DNA of 64,000 nucleotides, from NCBI RefSeq assembly GCF_001580915.1, contig NZ_LHZQ01000209.1, positions 1-64,000 on the forward strand. The letters are read 5' to 3'. The notes beneath the pieces are model-generated. The model searched no databases and had not been told where the DNA came from. It worked only from the letters and a program-made list of their open reading frames with translations. Shown one piece after another: positions 27,195-36,300 of the stretch. This DNA comes from Acetobacter tropicalis. Lineage in GTDB: Bacteria; Pseudomonadota; Alphaproteobacteria; Acetobacterales; Acetobacteraceae. Both the position numbers and the translations under genes were made by a program. Position 1 is the stretch's first letter. Every line of letters starts with the position of its first letter.

Positions 27195-27247
27195 CTATCA
27201 TTTTTCCAGATAGGTTCTATCTTTCTTTTCTCTGGGTAGGAGATAGG
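27195..27247. promoter_or_regulatory. Repeated GATAG/CTATC operator between the LysR and PACE genes
   Basis: CTATC (27195-27199), GATAG (27209-27213) and CTATC (27217-27221) form two overlapping dyads, and GATAGG recurs at 27242-27247 just before the pump start. Clustered short dyads in a divergent gap are typical of LysR regulator sites. Confidence 0.5.
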
Positions 27248-27255
27248 TTGCGCGC

Positions 27256-27738
27256 ATGTCAACGCTCGATTCTGCTCCCGCTCCTCTGCGCTCCCCGTCA
27301 GACCGTGTGCGCCACGCCCTGCTGTTTGAATGTGTGGCACTGGCGCTGGTTATTCCCGTGGGGGCGTATCTGTTTGGCCTGCACACGGAAGATATGGGCT
27401 TTATTGGTGTCGGCAGCGCCATAACGGCCACCGCGTGGAACTACATATATAATCTGGGGTTTGATCACGCCCTGCACCGTCTGACAGGCTCGGCCCGCAA
27501 AAGTGTTGGCGTGCGCGTGCTGCACACGCTGCTGTTTGAGGCCGGGTTGCAGGTTGTGCTGCTGCCCGCCATTGCGTGGTATCTGCGCGTCAGTATTCCG
27601 CAGGCATTTTCCATGAGCTTTTCGCTCGCGCTGTTTTATCTGGTTTATGCGTTTTTCTTCAATATTGCGTATGACTGGGTTTTTCCTGTTGCCGCCACCC
27701 GCGTGCCCCCTTCTGCTCTGCCCGTTGCCAGCGAGTAA
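27256..27738 (+). CDS. PACE family multidrug/biocide efflux transporter
   Basis: A 160-residue protein with four membrane helices arranged as two transmembrane-pair repeats. The four PACE motifs are visible: RHALLFE (acidic residue in helix 1), WNYIYNLGFDHA, RVLHTLLFEAGL and YAFFFNIAYDWVFP. Family members such as AceI export chlorhexidine, and probably short-chain diamines physiologically. The divergent LysR gene supports regulation like that of aceI. Confidence 0.93.
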   Translation: MSTLDSAPAPLRSPSDRVRHALLFECVALALVIPVGAYLFGLHTEDMGFIGVGSAITATAWNYIYNLGFDHALHRLTGSARKSVGVRVLHTLLFEAGLQVVLLPAIAWYLRVSIPQAFSMSFSLALFYLVYAFFFNIAYDWVFPVAATRVPPSALPVASE

Positions 27739-27849
27739 AGCGCCCGAGTGGATGTGACCCTCCCGTAACGGTTTTATGTTGAACACGGGCAGGATACGCT
27801 TTTACAGTGTCTCTGTTTTTACAAGACACCAGCCACACGGGGCCACCAC

Positions 27850-28428
27850 ATGCCGTATCCACCCCACGCGTCCTTTGCAGACCGCGTTGTTGCTGTGCTG
27901 GATAAAGCCGCGCTGGGCGTTACGGCGCCATTCAGGCGGCTGGGCCTGATGGACTTTTCCGCCACACCGCAGTTGAAAAAAGCGCCACCCCTCTGGGTGG
28001 TGCTCTGTGTGGCCGGAGCAGAAACGCTTCTCTACGCCGTAGCACTTCTCGGCCCATTCAAAGCCGTGCACTCCGTAGCCAGTGCGCTGCTGGTGCTGTC
28101 CTGTGTTTTTGTAGCGCATGTCAAAAACCATCATGCTTTCTACGCCAAGGGTGGAGCAGACCGCACTCCGGCAGAACAACAGGTCGTGTGGCAGGGACGA
28201 ATGGCGATGCTGGCAACCACCGCGATTCTTTCCACGTCCGCGCTAATTGCGGTAACCATCATTCTCGCGCGCTCTCCCGGTCCGGTTGATGGTATGGCTC
28301 TTATGCCCCCACTTGTCATGACGCTGCTTTACACGGAATGCATGGCCTTTCTTGCGCTCGTTATTGTGCTCTCACGCCATGATCATGCGGCAGGCTCCTC
28401 CCAGCGCGTTGTGACCTCCAAGGCGTGA
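27850..28428 (+). CDS. Membrane protein of unknown function
   Basis: A 192-residue protein not recognised from a family. After a basic amphipathic N-terminus (FADRVVAVLDKAALGVTAPFRRL) it has about four hydrophobic segments: PLWVVLCVAGAETLLYAVAL, VASALLVLSCVFVAHV, MLATTAILSTSALIAVTIIL and LVMTLLYTECMAFLALVIVL. A His-rich short loop (KNHHAFY) follows the second. It lies 111 bases after the PACE gene on the same strand; a functional link is possible but unproven. Confidence 0.7.
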   Translation: MPYPPHASFADRVVAVLDKAALGVTAPFRRLGLMDFSATPQLKKAPPLWVVLCVAGAETLLYAVALLGPFKAVHSVASALLVLSCVFVAHVKNHHAFYAKGGADRTPAEQQVVWQGRMAMLATTAILSTSALIAVTIILARSPGPVDGMALMPPLVMTLLYTECMAFLALVIVLSRHDHAAGSSQRVVTSKA

Positions 28429-28632
28429 ACCTGTAGAAAACCTGCCCGTTGTAGGAAAGAGTCGCTTTTTTGCAGTAAACACCTTGGTTTTCTGCCACCC
28501 GCCCCCACATAGCGGTTGCCAGCCTGCTTTTTCTGCCTGTTCCACAGCCGCACGCAGCCATCCTTTCCCTACCGGAAATGCTCAGCCCATCGGAGCCTCT
28601 TTGCCCCGCGTGAAGAACTTGCAGAAAGTGCA

Positions 28633-28652
28633 TTGCGAATAGTTCTCATTCG
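28633..28652. promoter_or_regulatory. Fur-like iron box upstream of bfd
   Basis: TTGCGAATAGTTCTCATTCG contains CGAAT and ATTCG arms spaced by seven bases, the form seen at iron-regulated promoters in acetic acid bacteria. It is 40 bases upstream of the bfd start. Confidence 0.6.
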
Positions 28653-28692
28653 TGTATGGTCACGATGTCAGACTCAGAACGGGACGATCTTG

Positions 28693-28914
28693 ATGGTCAT
28701 CTGCTCTTGTAATCGCTTGACGGACAAAGATGTGGAATCCGCCGTTGCTGGTGGGGCTACCCGCCCGCGTGAAATTTATGCCTCCAAAGGCTGCAAAGCC
28801 CAGTGCGGCAACTGCGTGCCCGGTGTGGTCTGCCTTCTGCGTGAAGCCCGCATGAAACAGGTGCAGGCCGGCCTGATTCAGCAGACGGCCTCTGTAGCCG
28901 CCCTTTCCGCCTGA
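28693..28914 (+). CDS. bfd: Bacterioferritin-associated ferredoxin-like (2Fe-2S) protein
   Basis: A 73-residue protein that in relatives carries electrons to bacterioferritin to release stored iron. The cluster cysteines are in place: Cys4 and Cys6 (MVICSCN) and Cys38 and Cys41 (CKAQCGNC), with an additional Cys34. The start at 28693 is chosen because the family begins just before the first CxC. The Fur-like box upstream fits induction under iron limitation. The Dps gene 1.2 kb downstream is the nearest iron-storage gene; no bacterioferritin is in the window. Confidence 0.93.
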   Translation: MVICSCNRLTDKDVESAVAGGATRPREIYASKGCKAQCGNCVPGVVCLLREARMKQVQAGLIQQTASVAALSA

Positions 28915-28986
28915 AACACCGTCCTCCCGCTTTCTTCACAGCTCTATTGCTTGCCTGTTGGGGCCACATCTGGCACGGCTGATGCC

Positions 28987-29946
28987 ATGAACAGGCATAT
29001 TCTGGTTATGGGCGCAGGCGCGTGGGGCTCCGCACTGGCGCTACACATGCACCGCACAGGGGCGCGTGTGCAGGTATGGGCGCGCAATCCGGCATCCCGC
29101 CTGCCTTCAGGGGCCATGCCCCGCCTGCCAGACTGGCCTCTCCCTGCTGACGTAACTGTGTCTGACACCATTCCCGCCAAACCGGACCTTATTCTGGTTG
29201 TTGTGCCGGTACAGCATCTGGCGTCTGTTCTGCCGCTGCTACCGCAAGGCGTGCCCGCCATTCTGTGCTGCAAGGGGGTGGAGCGTGCCTCCCAAACCTT
29301 CCCGTTGGATGTTCTGGCGCGGGTGCGGCCTGAATGTCCCGGCGCAGTCCTCTCCGGGCCTAACTTTGCGCACGAAATTGCGGCAGGCCTACCCGCCGCC
29401 GCCGTGGTGGCCGCTCCCCGCATGGAGCAGGCCCTGACATGGGCTGCTGCCGTTTCCTCCCCCACATTCCGGCTGTATGCGAGTGACGACTGTACCGGCG
29501 TACAGTTAGGCGGCGCCGCCAAAAACGTTATTGCCATTGCTGCAGGAACCGCCATGGGCGCTGGCCTTGGAGAAAACGCCCGCGCCGCCCTTATCACACG
29601 AGGACTGGCAGAAACCGGACGGCTGGCGGCGGCATTGGGCGGCCAGCCCGCAACCCTCGCCGGTCTGGCTGGTATGGGAGATCTGGTGCTCACCTGCACG
29701 GGGGCAGCCTCCCGCAATTATCAGATGGGGCTGGCTCTGGGCCGTGGCGCTGGTGCGGAGGATGCAGCCGCCGCCCTGCCCGGCGTGGCTGAGGGTGTAA
29801 CAACCGCCAGCGCCCTGCTGGGGCTGGCCCGCGCCCATGGCGTGGCAGTGCCCATTATTGAAACCGTGTCGGATTTTCTGGCAAAAACCCTAACCCTTGA
29901 GGAAGCCCGCAGCCGCCTGCTGGACCGCCCTCTTAAGGCTGAATGA
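28987..29946 (+). CDS. gpsA: Glycerol-3-phosphate dehydrogenase [NAD(P)+]
   Basis: A 319-residue cytoplasmic enzyme that reduces dihydroxyacetone phosphate to sn-glycerol 3-phosphate for phospholipid synthesis. It has the Rossmann motif VMGAGAWGSALA, LSGPNFAHEIAAGLPAA, the catalytic Lys in GAAKNVIAIAAG, and GLAGMGDLVLTCTG. The start at 28987 puts the Rossmann strand at the N-terminus. Confidence 0.97.
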   Translation: MNRHILVMGAGAWGSALALHMHRTGARVQVWARNPASRLPSGAMPRLPDWPLPADVTVSDTIPAKPDLILVVVPVQHLASVLPLLPQGVPAILCCKGVERASQTFPLDVLARVRPECPGAVLSGPNFAHEIAAGLPAAAVVAAPRMEQALTWAAAVSSPTFRLYASDDCTGVQLGGAAKNVIAIAAGTAMGAGLGENARAALITRGLAETGRLAAALGGQPATLAGLAGMGDLVLTCTGAASRNYQMGLALGRGAGAEDAAAALPGVAEGVTTASALLGLARAHGVAVPIIETVSDFLAKTLTLEEARSRLLDRPLKAE

Positions 29947-30094
29947 CGGAGCCGAGGCGCAGCGCCCTATCCCTGCGCCATATTCATGGCTGATACATGG
30001 CCCCTTGCATGCAACTTAAGGCCACCTACATCCTTATACGTCACGCCTGACCGTGATGACACGGTATTTTAATGGTGAAAAAAGGACGGGTTTT

Positions 30095-30649
30095 ATGAGT
30101 AAATCAGCTCCCGCTACCAAAGCAATTGATGCCAAGGCCGCTCATGTCAAAGAATATCTGGGCACGCCAACAGACCTGAAAGCCGATGCTGTAAAAGAAG
30201 TATCGATTGGTCTGGCTGATACACTGGCGGATGTGTTCGCCCTTTATGTAAAAACCAAGAATTTCCATTGGCATATGAGCGGTCGCCATTTCCGCGATTA
30301 CCACGTGCTGCTGGACGAACAGAGCAATCAGATTTTTGCCATGACCGATCCGCTGGCCGAACGCGCCCGCAAGATTGGTGGCACCACCCTGCACTCCGTT
30401 GGGGAAATTGGCCGTCGCACACAGATTCTGGATAATGATGCCCTGTACGTCACCCCGGAAGACATGCTGGCCGAGCTGCGGGATGATAACCTCACCCTCA
30501 CCAAGCAGCTCCGCAAAGTGCATGCCCTGTGTGATGATGCCAATGATGTGGCAACCGCCAGCCTGATTGAAAACTGGATTGATGAAACAGAGCGCCGCAC
30601 ATGGTTCCTGTTTGAAGCCACCCGTCCAGCCTTTGGAAAAAACGACTGA
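30095..30649 (+). CDS. dps: Dps family DNA-binding ferritin
   Basis: A 184-residue protein that assembles into a 12-mer, oxidises and stores iron, and shields DNA under stress. The ferroxidase site is intact: KNFHWHMSGRHFRDYHVLLDEQ, with the His, Asp and Glu ligands. The Lys/Ala-rich N-terminus (SAPATKAIDAKAAHVK) may contact DNA. AAAGGA precedes the ATG at 30095. Confidence 0.96.
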   Translation: MSKSAPATKAIDAKAAHVKEYLGTPTDLKADAVKEVSIGLADTLADVFALYVKTKNFHWHMSGRHFRDYHVLLDEQSNQIFAMTDPLAERARKIGGTTLHSVGEIGRRTQILDNDALYVTPEDMLAELRDDNLTLTKQLRKVHALCDDANDVATASLIENWIDETERRTWFLFEATRPAFGKND

Positions 30650-30680
30650 TCAAGAAACGTTTCTTTACAATCTGACATCA

Positions 30681-30714
30681 AAAAAGCGGGGGCTTTCGGG
30701 CTCCCGCCTTTTTT
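30681..30714 (+). terminator. Rho-independent terminator after dps
   Basis: GCGGGGGC and GCTCCCGC pair (one G-T wobble) around TTTCGG and are followed by TTTTTT. A run of A on the 5' side allows partial function on the other strand as well. Confidence 0.9.
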
Positions 30715-30844
30715 ACATGCTGTGCAATGGTTCTGTTTTTGATGCCGACAATGGTTCTACCCTTACGGACAGGAAACCGGAAACAGTCCTGCCAGCACGG
30801 TTCACGCCAGTTGTGCTTACACGCGCTGGAAGACTGCACAGCGG

Positions 30845-32524
30845 TCAGGCAGACACCCTGCCCTGTGGCGGCAGACGGACTTTTCTGAAAGCGCACACCA
30901 GCAGAAAAACGCCCACCAGCACAGATGTCAGCCCGATAGCCTGCGTAACAGGCGAAAGCCACCCGCCATGCCCTGCAAGGCTGACCGAGACAGGCACCAG
31001 TGCGGTTAAAATACCAGCCCCTGCCAGCAGAACACGGTCACACCGCTGACTGCCCAGCAGAAAAGCGGCCACAACAAACACACAGAAAACAGCATAATAA
31101 AGCTGCATAACCGCCGAGTATGTTCCCCCTTGCGGCAGAAACGGTACAGCGCAGAAAACGGCGGAAATTCCAGCCACACACCCCAAAGCACAGCCAGAGG
31201 TCAGGCAGGCCAGAAAACGGGTGCCGCGCGTATCTTCCACGCGGCCACTTTTACGCTCCTGTTTCTGACGGGAGGCCACCCATAGCCTGTTGCCGGTATA
31301 GAACAGAAACGCGCCCCCCAGCCCCAGTACAACATACCCCCACCGCACGGCCACACCACCAAAACTGCCAAAATGCAGGGCAAAAAATGTGGTGATAATG
31401 GAAAAGCCAGTGGATTGATGGCCCGGAAGATAATCCGTGGAGGTCACTCTGCCCGTATAAGGATTAACCTCAGCAAAACCGCTGACAGGCCCCCGCATAC
31501 TGTAACGCGGATCATGCCCAGCCACACTCAACACAAGCCCCGCCCCCGGCCGCTGCGTGTAATTCAGACTATCCGGCACAAAGCCAGATGCCTGCCGGGC
31601 CAGAGCCGCTAAAATCTGCTGCGGAGGCAACGGCAAAGGCTGGGCAGGTTCGGGGGAAGCGTCACCTTGTGTCAGATTTGGCTGCCCACCCTGAGCCGCC
31701 GGAGCGGTATCGGATGATCCTGCTTGTGGGCGCCCCGGATGCGCGCCCGTAGGGTCTGCGCCGCCATGCTGGCCGCGCGCCCCATGGTCCGCACCAGCCT
31801 GCGTGTGGTGAGAAGCGTGATTACCGCCCAGAAGGAAATGCTGCGTTACAAAAATGGGCTCATGGAACGCAAACACCACTGATGTCAGCGCCATGATGAG
31901 ATGAAACGGCAGGGAAAACACACCCAGAAGATTGTGCATGTCCAGCCACATTTTTTTACTATTGCGGCCCAGACGAACAGCAAAAAGGTTTTTTGCCAAA
32001 CCCGGCAGAAACGCAATAACGCCAGAAATCAGCGCCACGGCATAAAGCAGCGCTACCGTGCCCATCAGATACCGGCTGACCATATGGGGCAACGGCAGGC
32101 TAACCTGCTGGTGCAGTTCATCCACAAAGTGTGCTACTGCCGACGGATGGCGCTGAACCGTGATCAGTTCACCCGTCTCGCTCAGGCTCACTTGTGTCGT
32201 AGGTCCGCCGCGCCCGTGGGCACCGGGTTTAGCGGCAGACCATGAAAACTCCCCCTGCCCCGGCGTGGCGGCTGGCAGGGCAATACTGTAATTGCGTGCG
32301 GCTTCCGGATGGGCGGAAAACAGCTTTTCCATCAGGGAAGGCATGCGCTCCAATGGGGTAGGAGCCGGACGCGGCGTGGCGGAAGAAGCCCATTCCTGCA
32401 ACGGTTGCTCAAACATGGTGATGGCCCCGGCATAAAAGGCCACAAACAGGAACAACCCGGCAATAATGCCCACCCAACTGTGTGCATCCCGATAGGTGCG
32501 GACAATGTCACCCCGAATTTTCAT
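30845..32524 (-). CDS. PepSY-associated transmembrane protein (siderophore reductase-like)
   Basis: A 559-residue inner-membrane protein. The opening RTYRDAHSWVGIIAGLFLFVAFYAGA is the first PepSY-associated helix; KMWLDMHNLLGVFSLPFHLIMALTSV and further helices follow. A His/Gly/Pro-rich stretch (HASHHTQAGADHGARGQHGG) lies in the large periplasmic part. Relatives encoded beside siderophore receptors are thought to reduce iron in the periplasm. The start at 32524 is set by the conserved opening; the upstream open stretch overlaps the next gene. It is the last gene of the receptor operon at 30845-35467. Confidence 0.9.
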   Translation of the reverse strand: MKIRGDIVRTYRDAHSWVGIIAGLFLFVAFYAGAITMFEQPLQEWASSATPRPAPTPLERMPSLMEKLFSAHPEAARNYSIALPAATPGQGEFSWSAAKPGAHGRGGPTTQVSLSETGELITVQRHPSAVAHFVDELHQQVSLPLPHMVSRYLMGTVALLYAVALISGVIAFLPGLAKNLFAVRLGRNSKKMWLDMHNLLGVFSLPFHLIMALTSVVFAFHEPIFVTQHFLLGGNHASHHTQAGADHGARGQHGGADPTGAHPGRPQAGSSDTAPAAQGGQPNLTQGDASPEPAQPLPLPPQQILAALARQASGFVPDSLNYTQRPGAGLVLSVAGHDPRYSMRGPVSGFAEVNPYTGRVTSTDYLPGHQSTGFSIITTFFALHFGSFGGVAVRWGYVVLGLGGAFLFYTGNRLWVASRQKQERKSGRVEDTRGTRFLACLTSGCALGCVAGISAVFCAVPFLPQGGTYSAVMQLYYAVFCVFVVAAFLLGSQRCDRVLLAGAGILTALVPVSVSLAGHGGWLSPVTQAIGLTSVLVGVFLLVCAFRKVRLPPQGRVSA

Positions 32525-32838
32525 GATGCCAGCCCCCGAATGGCAAAAAACAGGCCCCACACCAGCACATTGGCAACGGCCAGCACGCCCCAGGCCTGCC
32601 TCCCGGAACGGAAAAGAAAGCACGCACCCAAAAGGCTGCACCATACAGGAGGCACCAACCACAGCAGGAACTGGGCAGACAGCGTGCGGGGTGACCCATC
32701 AGCATGGCACAGCACCCCCACTACCCCCATGATACCCACCGTCAGCACCGCGCCAGCCACAACGGCAGCCGAGACCTTGGGGAACCAGTTGCGGCTGGAA
32801 AGGGGTTCGGCTTTTAACAAAGCAGATTGTGTGCTCAT
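32521..32838 (-). CDS. DUF3649 family membrane protein
   Basis: A 105-residue protein with about three membrane segments (AAVVAGAVLTVGIMGVVGV, LLWLVPPVWCSLLGACFLF and AWGVLAVANVLVWGLFFAI). Small proteins of this family regularly stand between a TonB siderophore receptor and a PepSY protein. It overlaps both neighbours by 4 bases. Its function is unknown; the family call is from size, layout and context. Confidence 0.75.
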   Translation of the reverse strand: MSTQSALLKAEPLSSRNWFPKVSAAVVAGAVLTVGIMGVVGVLCHADGSPRTLSAQFLLWLVPPVWCSLLGACFLFRSGRQAWGVLAVANVLVWGLFFAIRGLAS

Positions 32839-33116
32839 GGGTTTTTCTTCCTGTTTCTGGCCAGCGCCAAACCCAGTGGCAGGAGGGACCACACAGCCAT
32901 AAGCAGGGTCACCACCATGAAAACTGCCGTGGCGGGGCTTCTGGCCTGAAGCAACAGGGCAAGTGCTCCACACACCAGCACACTCCCGGCCAGCAGGCAC
33001 AGGCGGGCGTCAGGCGGCCGCACCAGCAAAAGCTGATTGCGGGATGCCAGATAACACAGCATGCCGCCCACCACTGCCAGCACACTGGCTCCGATCAGGA
33101 AAACAGACGTGCTCAC
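32835..33116 (-). CDS. DUF3325 family membrane protein
   Basis: A 93-residue protein with three hydrophobic segments (FLIGASVLAVVGGMLCYLA, LCLLAGSVLVCGALALLL and VFMVVTLLMAVWSLLPLGLAL). It directly follows the receptor gene with a 4-base overlap. The receptor, DUF3325, DUF3649, PepSY order is a known iron-uptake operon layout, and the call depends partly on that. Confidence 0.75.
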   Translation of the reverse strand: MSTSVFLIGASVLAVVGGMLCYLASRNQLLLVRPPDARLCLLAGSVLVCGALALLLQARSPATAVFMVVTLLMAVWSLLPLGLALARNRKKNP

Positions 33117-35467
33117 CAGCGATATTCCAGTCTTGCTGTCAAGCTGCGTCCCTGCCCATAATAACAGGCGGAAATACCGGTGCAGGTTGAAACAAAGCGT
33201 TTGTTGGCAATGTTGCGCAGATTGACTGAAAACGACAGATGATCGTACTGCGGATGCGCCACCCCAAAATCATACCGCAGGAAGGAATCAAACACCGTAT
33301 AGCCGGGAATGGAGAGTGTGTTGTTGGTGTCACCATAGCTATGGCCCGTGTAACGCACGCCGCCGCCTACCCCTAGCCCCGCAAAAAAGCCGTGCCGGAA
33401 CCGTTGATCCACAAACAGGGAGGCCATCCATTTGGGGGCCTGTGGCAGATAATTGCCCACCTGTGATGCTGTGTTGGATTGCGTGACGCGGGCATCGCTC
33501 CGGGTGCCGGTGAAAATAACGGCCATATCCCACGGCAGGGTGGCGCGGCCTTCAAGTTCCAGCCCACGCACCCGGCCCTTGCCGGTCTGCACAAGGCAGG
33601 TTGCGTTGCCGCATAGGGTGCCGTTGGGGTCTGGCGTTGTCATGTTTGTCTGGGTGATCTGATACCCGCCGAAGGTGACATAAATGCTTTTGCCGTACTG
33701 GTAGCGCAGACCAGCCTCATACTGGTCCCCTTTGGTGGGCTTGAACGGCACACCATTCAGGGCCGTTGAGGGATCAGAAACCTGAGGCTGGAAGGATTGC
33801 GCATAGCTGAAATAAGGGGCCAGCCCGTTATCAAACAGATACACGCCCCCTGCCCGCCACGTGAACGCATCTGAACGGGTATTGTAGCGCTTCTGGGTCA
33901 GGATGTTCAGGGTTTCATCCCGCGCCCAGTCCTGCCTGCCGCCAATGGTCACACGCAGGCGGTTGAACTTGAGCTGATCCTGAAAATAGATGCCGTTCTG
34001 CTGGCTGAGGGTGGAGGTGTAAATCTGCGGAGCCAACGCATTGGCGTAACCTGCGGAACCACGTTTCACGGGGTCAAAAATATTGAGCATGGGCAACACA
34101 AGGGAGGAGTTGACCAAATCCCGGCTGTGCTCCCAGTTGGTGTAGAAATAATCCGTGCCCGCCAGCAGCAGATGCCGCACCGGGCCGGTGGTTACATGCC
34201 CTTCAAGCTGGGTATCCGTCGCCACACCCTGCGAGCGTCCACGCCCTTCCACCGCGCGGCGGTTTACCGTTTCTCCGGCAACACACCCGGTAATGGAAGG
34301 GGGACAGGCCTTGAGCGTATCACCGGAAAGCACGGTGGCACGGTAGAGTGTATCAATATAGGTGTAGCGGGTATTATTGCGCACGGTCAGGTATTTGCTG
34401 AATTTGTGCTCCAGAAAAGATCCAGCCAACGCCTGATTACGGTCAAATGTATCCCAATCCGGCTCACCAATATTGGCATTATTGGCAATATGGCGGCCTT
34501 TGGACGAATACAGCGTGCCCGTGGCTGGCATAAACTGGAAGGTGGAACCGCCCTGATCGCGCTGATACTGGGCCAGCAACGTCCATGTGGTGTGCGGGGT
34601 GATCTTCCATGTCAGACTGGGCGAGACGTAGTAGCGCCCCAGCATGACATCATCCACCTGCGTGCCGCCATACCGCGCCAGCGCCACAACGCGCCCCAGC
34701 ACCGTGCCCTGATGGTTGAGCTTGCCAGATACATCGCCAGAGGCCTGCCCCTGCCAGTTATCCATGCCGGTAAAGCCAGCACTTTGCAGAAAGAATTCGC
34801 CTTCGCTTTTTTCCGTGGGGCGCTTGGTGGCCAGGTTCACCACACCGCCCGGGGCCGTCTGCCCATACAGTGCGCCAGACGGGCCTTTCAGCACCTCAAT
34901 CTGTTGCAGCGCGAACGGGTCAAACGATGTGCGGGTCCATTGCCCGCCAGAAGGCAGGCGCAGACCATCCACAAAGTTGTTGTTTGACGAAAACCCGCCA
35001 GCACCAAAGCCACGCACCGACACTTCATCCACACGGCTATCAATACCCGAGGGCTCGGACTGCACCCCGGCTGTATAGGCCAGCGCATCCGCAATGGTGG
35101 GGGACGCACGCAGTTCTATTTCCTCGCGGTTCACGATGGAAATGGACTGAGGCGATTCAATAATGGGTGTGCGTGTTTTGGTGGAAGCCGAGGCATGCGA
35201 AAGCCCTGTGGCAGTAACCGTAACCACCTCGGACTTAGCCGCAACCGCACTTTCTCCCCCTGATGGGCGAGGAGAGGAGCCCGGAGCCCCAGTAGTTGAA
35301 ACTGCGCCCGCACCTGCTGCGGTGGGGGGTGCTGCAAGACCTGCCTGCGTTTCCTTGCTGGCTTTTGCACTGCGGGCGATCAATGGGTCCGCCAATGCTT
35401 CTGCACTCAAGCCCCCCACGCTCATCACCACCAGAAGAAGGCCACCCGTCCTACACGGAAAACACAT
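33113..35467 (-). CDS. TonB-dependent siderophore receptor
   Basis: A 784-residue outer-membrane receptor for a ferric siderophore. The signal peptide is GGLLLVVMSVGGLSAEALA. The TonB box region is EVVTVTATG. The plug has TPIIESPQSISIVNREEI and VSVRGFGAGGFSSNNNFVDG, then VLKGPSGALYGQTAPGGVVNL, all standard for the siderophore subfamily. The barrel ends LTARLEYRW with a terminal aromatic residue. The start could also be 35494; 35467 gives a normal signal peptide. A Fur box lies 51 bases upstream. The ligand is unknown. Confidence 0.95.
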   Translation of the reverse strand: MCFPCRTGGLLLVVMSVGGLSAEALADPLIARSAKASKETQAGLAAPPTAAGAGAVSTTGAPGSSPRPSGGESAVAAKSEVVTVTATGLSHASASTKTRTPIIESPQSISIVNREEIELRASPTIADALAYTAGVQSEPSGIDSRVDEVSVRGFGAGGFSSNNNFVDGLRLPSGGQWTRTSFDPFALQQIEVLKGPSGALYGQTAPGGVVNLATKRPTEKSEGEFFLQSAGFTGMDNWQGQASGDVSGKLNHQGTVLGRVVALARYGGTQVDDVMLGRYYVSPSLTWKITPHTTWTLLAQYQRDQGGSTFQFMPATGTLYSSKGRHIANNANIGEPDWDTFDRNQALAGSFLEHKFSKYLTVRNNTRYTYIDTLYRATVLSGDTLKACPPSITGCVAGETVNRRAVEGRGRSQGVATDTQLEGHVTTGPVRHLLLAGTDYFYTNWEHSRDLVNSSLVLPMLNIFDPVKRGSAGYANALAPQIYTSTLSQQNGIYFQDQLKFNRLRVTIGGRQDWARDETLNILTQKRYNTRSDAFTWRAGGVYLFDNGLAPYFSYAQSFQPQVSDPSTALNGVPFKPTKGDQYEAGLRYQYGKSIYVTFGGYQITQTNMTTPDPNGTLCGNATCLVQTGKGRVRGLELEGRATLPWDMAVIFTGTRSDARVTQSNTASQVGNYLPQAPKWMASLFVDQRFRHGFFAGLGVGGGVRYTGHSYGDTNNTLSIPGYTVFDSFLRYDFGVAHPQYDHLSFSVNLRNIANKRFVSTCTGISACYYGQGRSLTARLEYRW

Positions 35468-35517
35468 TGCTGACTCGCACCCTACACATTGCACCGGGGC
35501 TGCGCATTAACTGTAAC

Positions 35518-35532
35518 TGATAATCATTGTCA
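35518..35532. promoter_or_regulatory. Fur box of the siderophore receptor operon
   Basis: TGATAATCATTGTCA matches 12 of 13 bases of the GATAATCATTATC half of the Fur consensus. It is placed just upstream of the receptor operon. Confidence 0.8.
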
Positions 35533-35960
35533 ACTGAAAGGCGGCATTCTACCCATTATTTCATATTACCTGTTGGTAAGCTCTGTAACCGGACCCCGTC
35601 TGGCCCCTGCAACATTAAGGACCGCATCAAAGATCTTCTGTGCTCTCTCCACGCCCGAAAGTTTTCCCAACCAGAAACCAGTAGGGAACTCATAAAAATA
35701 GAAACAAACACAGCAATAATATTGCGCCCCCAGAAAAATATGAACGAATCAAAAACCTTAAGAAGGAAAAATTTATGAGTACAGTAGGAAGGGGTAGGAG
35801 TGATGAGAATATTTTCATTGTCATAATTACAACTCGGGTTGATACACCAGAAAAAAGAAATAAAAGAAACATACAAATTATAAAGAACAAAAAAATCTAC
35901 AAATAACCTGTAAATAAAATTTAAAACCAGAGATCTATTTTCTAAAAAACAAACTTTTCT
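35533..35960. other. A+T-rich region without a convincing gene
   Basis: Base composition shifts to strongly A+T rich from about 35680. Frames on the minus strand between 35556 and 35890 are long only because stop codons are sparse in one direction; they lack ribosome sites and recognisable motifs. It marks the edge of an island of different composition that extends to about 36750. Confidence 0.5.
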
Positions 35961-36191
35961 TTATAGAAAAAATGCTAAAACAATAAAAGGGAACAAAAAT
36001 AAAAAATATGGGAAAATCCACACGGAAACCGCCAAAGACGCCAGAAAAGAATCAAAAGTTTTGCTGAAAATTCTATCGAAGTTTTTGAAAAAACCACTAT
36101 TCGCAAATATATAAGAGAAGATGATATATGCTAAAAATGCCTCCCATAAACTGTTTACCAGATTATATTTACTGACTGAAATTCTTTTCAT
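35961..36191 (-). CDS. Small membrane protein in A+T-rich island
   Basis: A 76-residue protein not recognised. It has a short basic N-terminus (MKRISVSKYN), one hydrophobic segment (LWEAFLAYIIFSYIFA), a charged middle (KNFDRIFSKTFD) and a second strongly hydrophobic segment to the end. AGGA lies eight bases before the ATG. Composition is far more A+T rich than the flanks, suggesting transfer. It lies downstream of, and on the same strand as, a frameshifted gene remnant; a toxin-immunity type pair is conceivable, but nothing specific supports it. Confidence 0.5.
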   Translation of the reverse strand: MKRISVSKYNLVNSLWEAFLAYIIFSYIFANSGFFKNFDRIFSKTFDSFLASLAVSVWIFPYFLFLFPFIVLAFFL

Positions 36192-36300
36192 GATAAAATC
36201 CTAGTAGCGTATTGTCGCTGCTTCTTGGCGGTAAATAAGGATAGGGACTACTTCTTGGTTCATTTCCAAATTTAGAGCGCACTTTTGCATACGTATTTTC

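Noticed and set aside
34127-34987. A 286-codon plus-strand frame opposite the siderophore receptor
   Set aside because: It is antisense to receptor plug and barrel motifs, with no ribosome site or recognisable domain.
35556-35890. Minus-strand frames of 106 and 66 codons in the A+T-rich island
   Set aside because: No ribosome site. One uses a TTG start, and the peptide is Phe/Ile/Leu-rich as expected from A+T-rich DNA read by chance.
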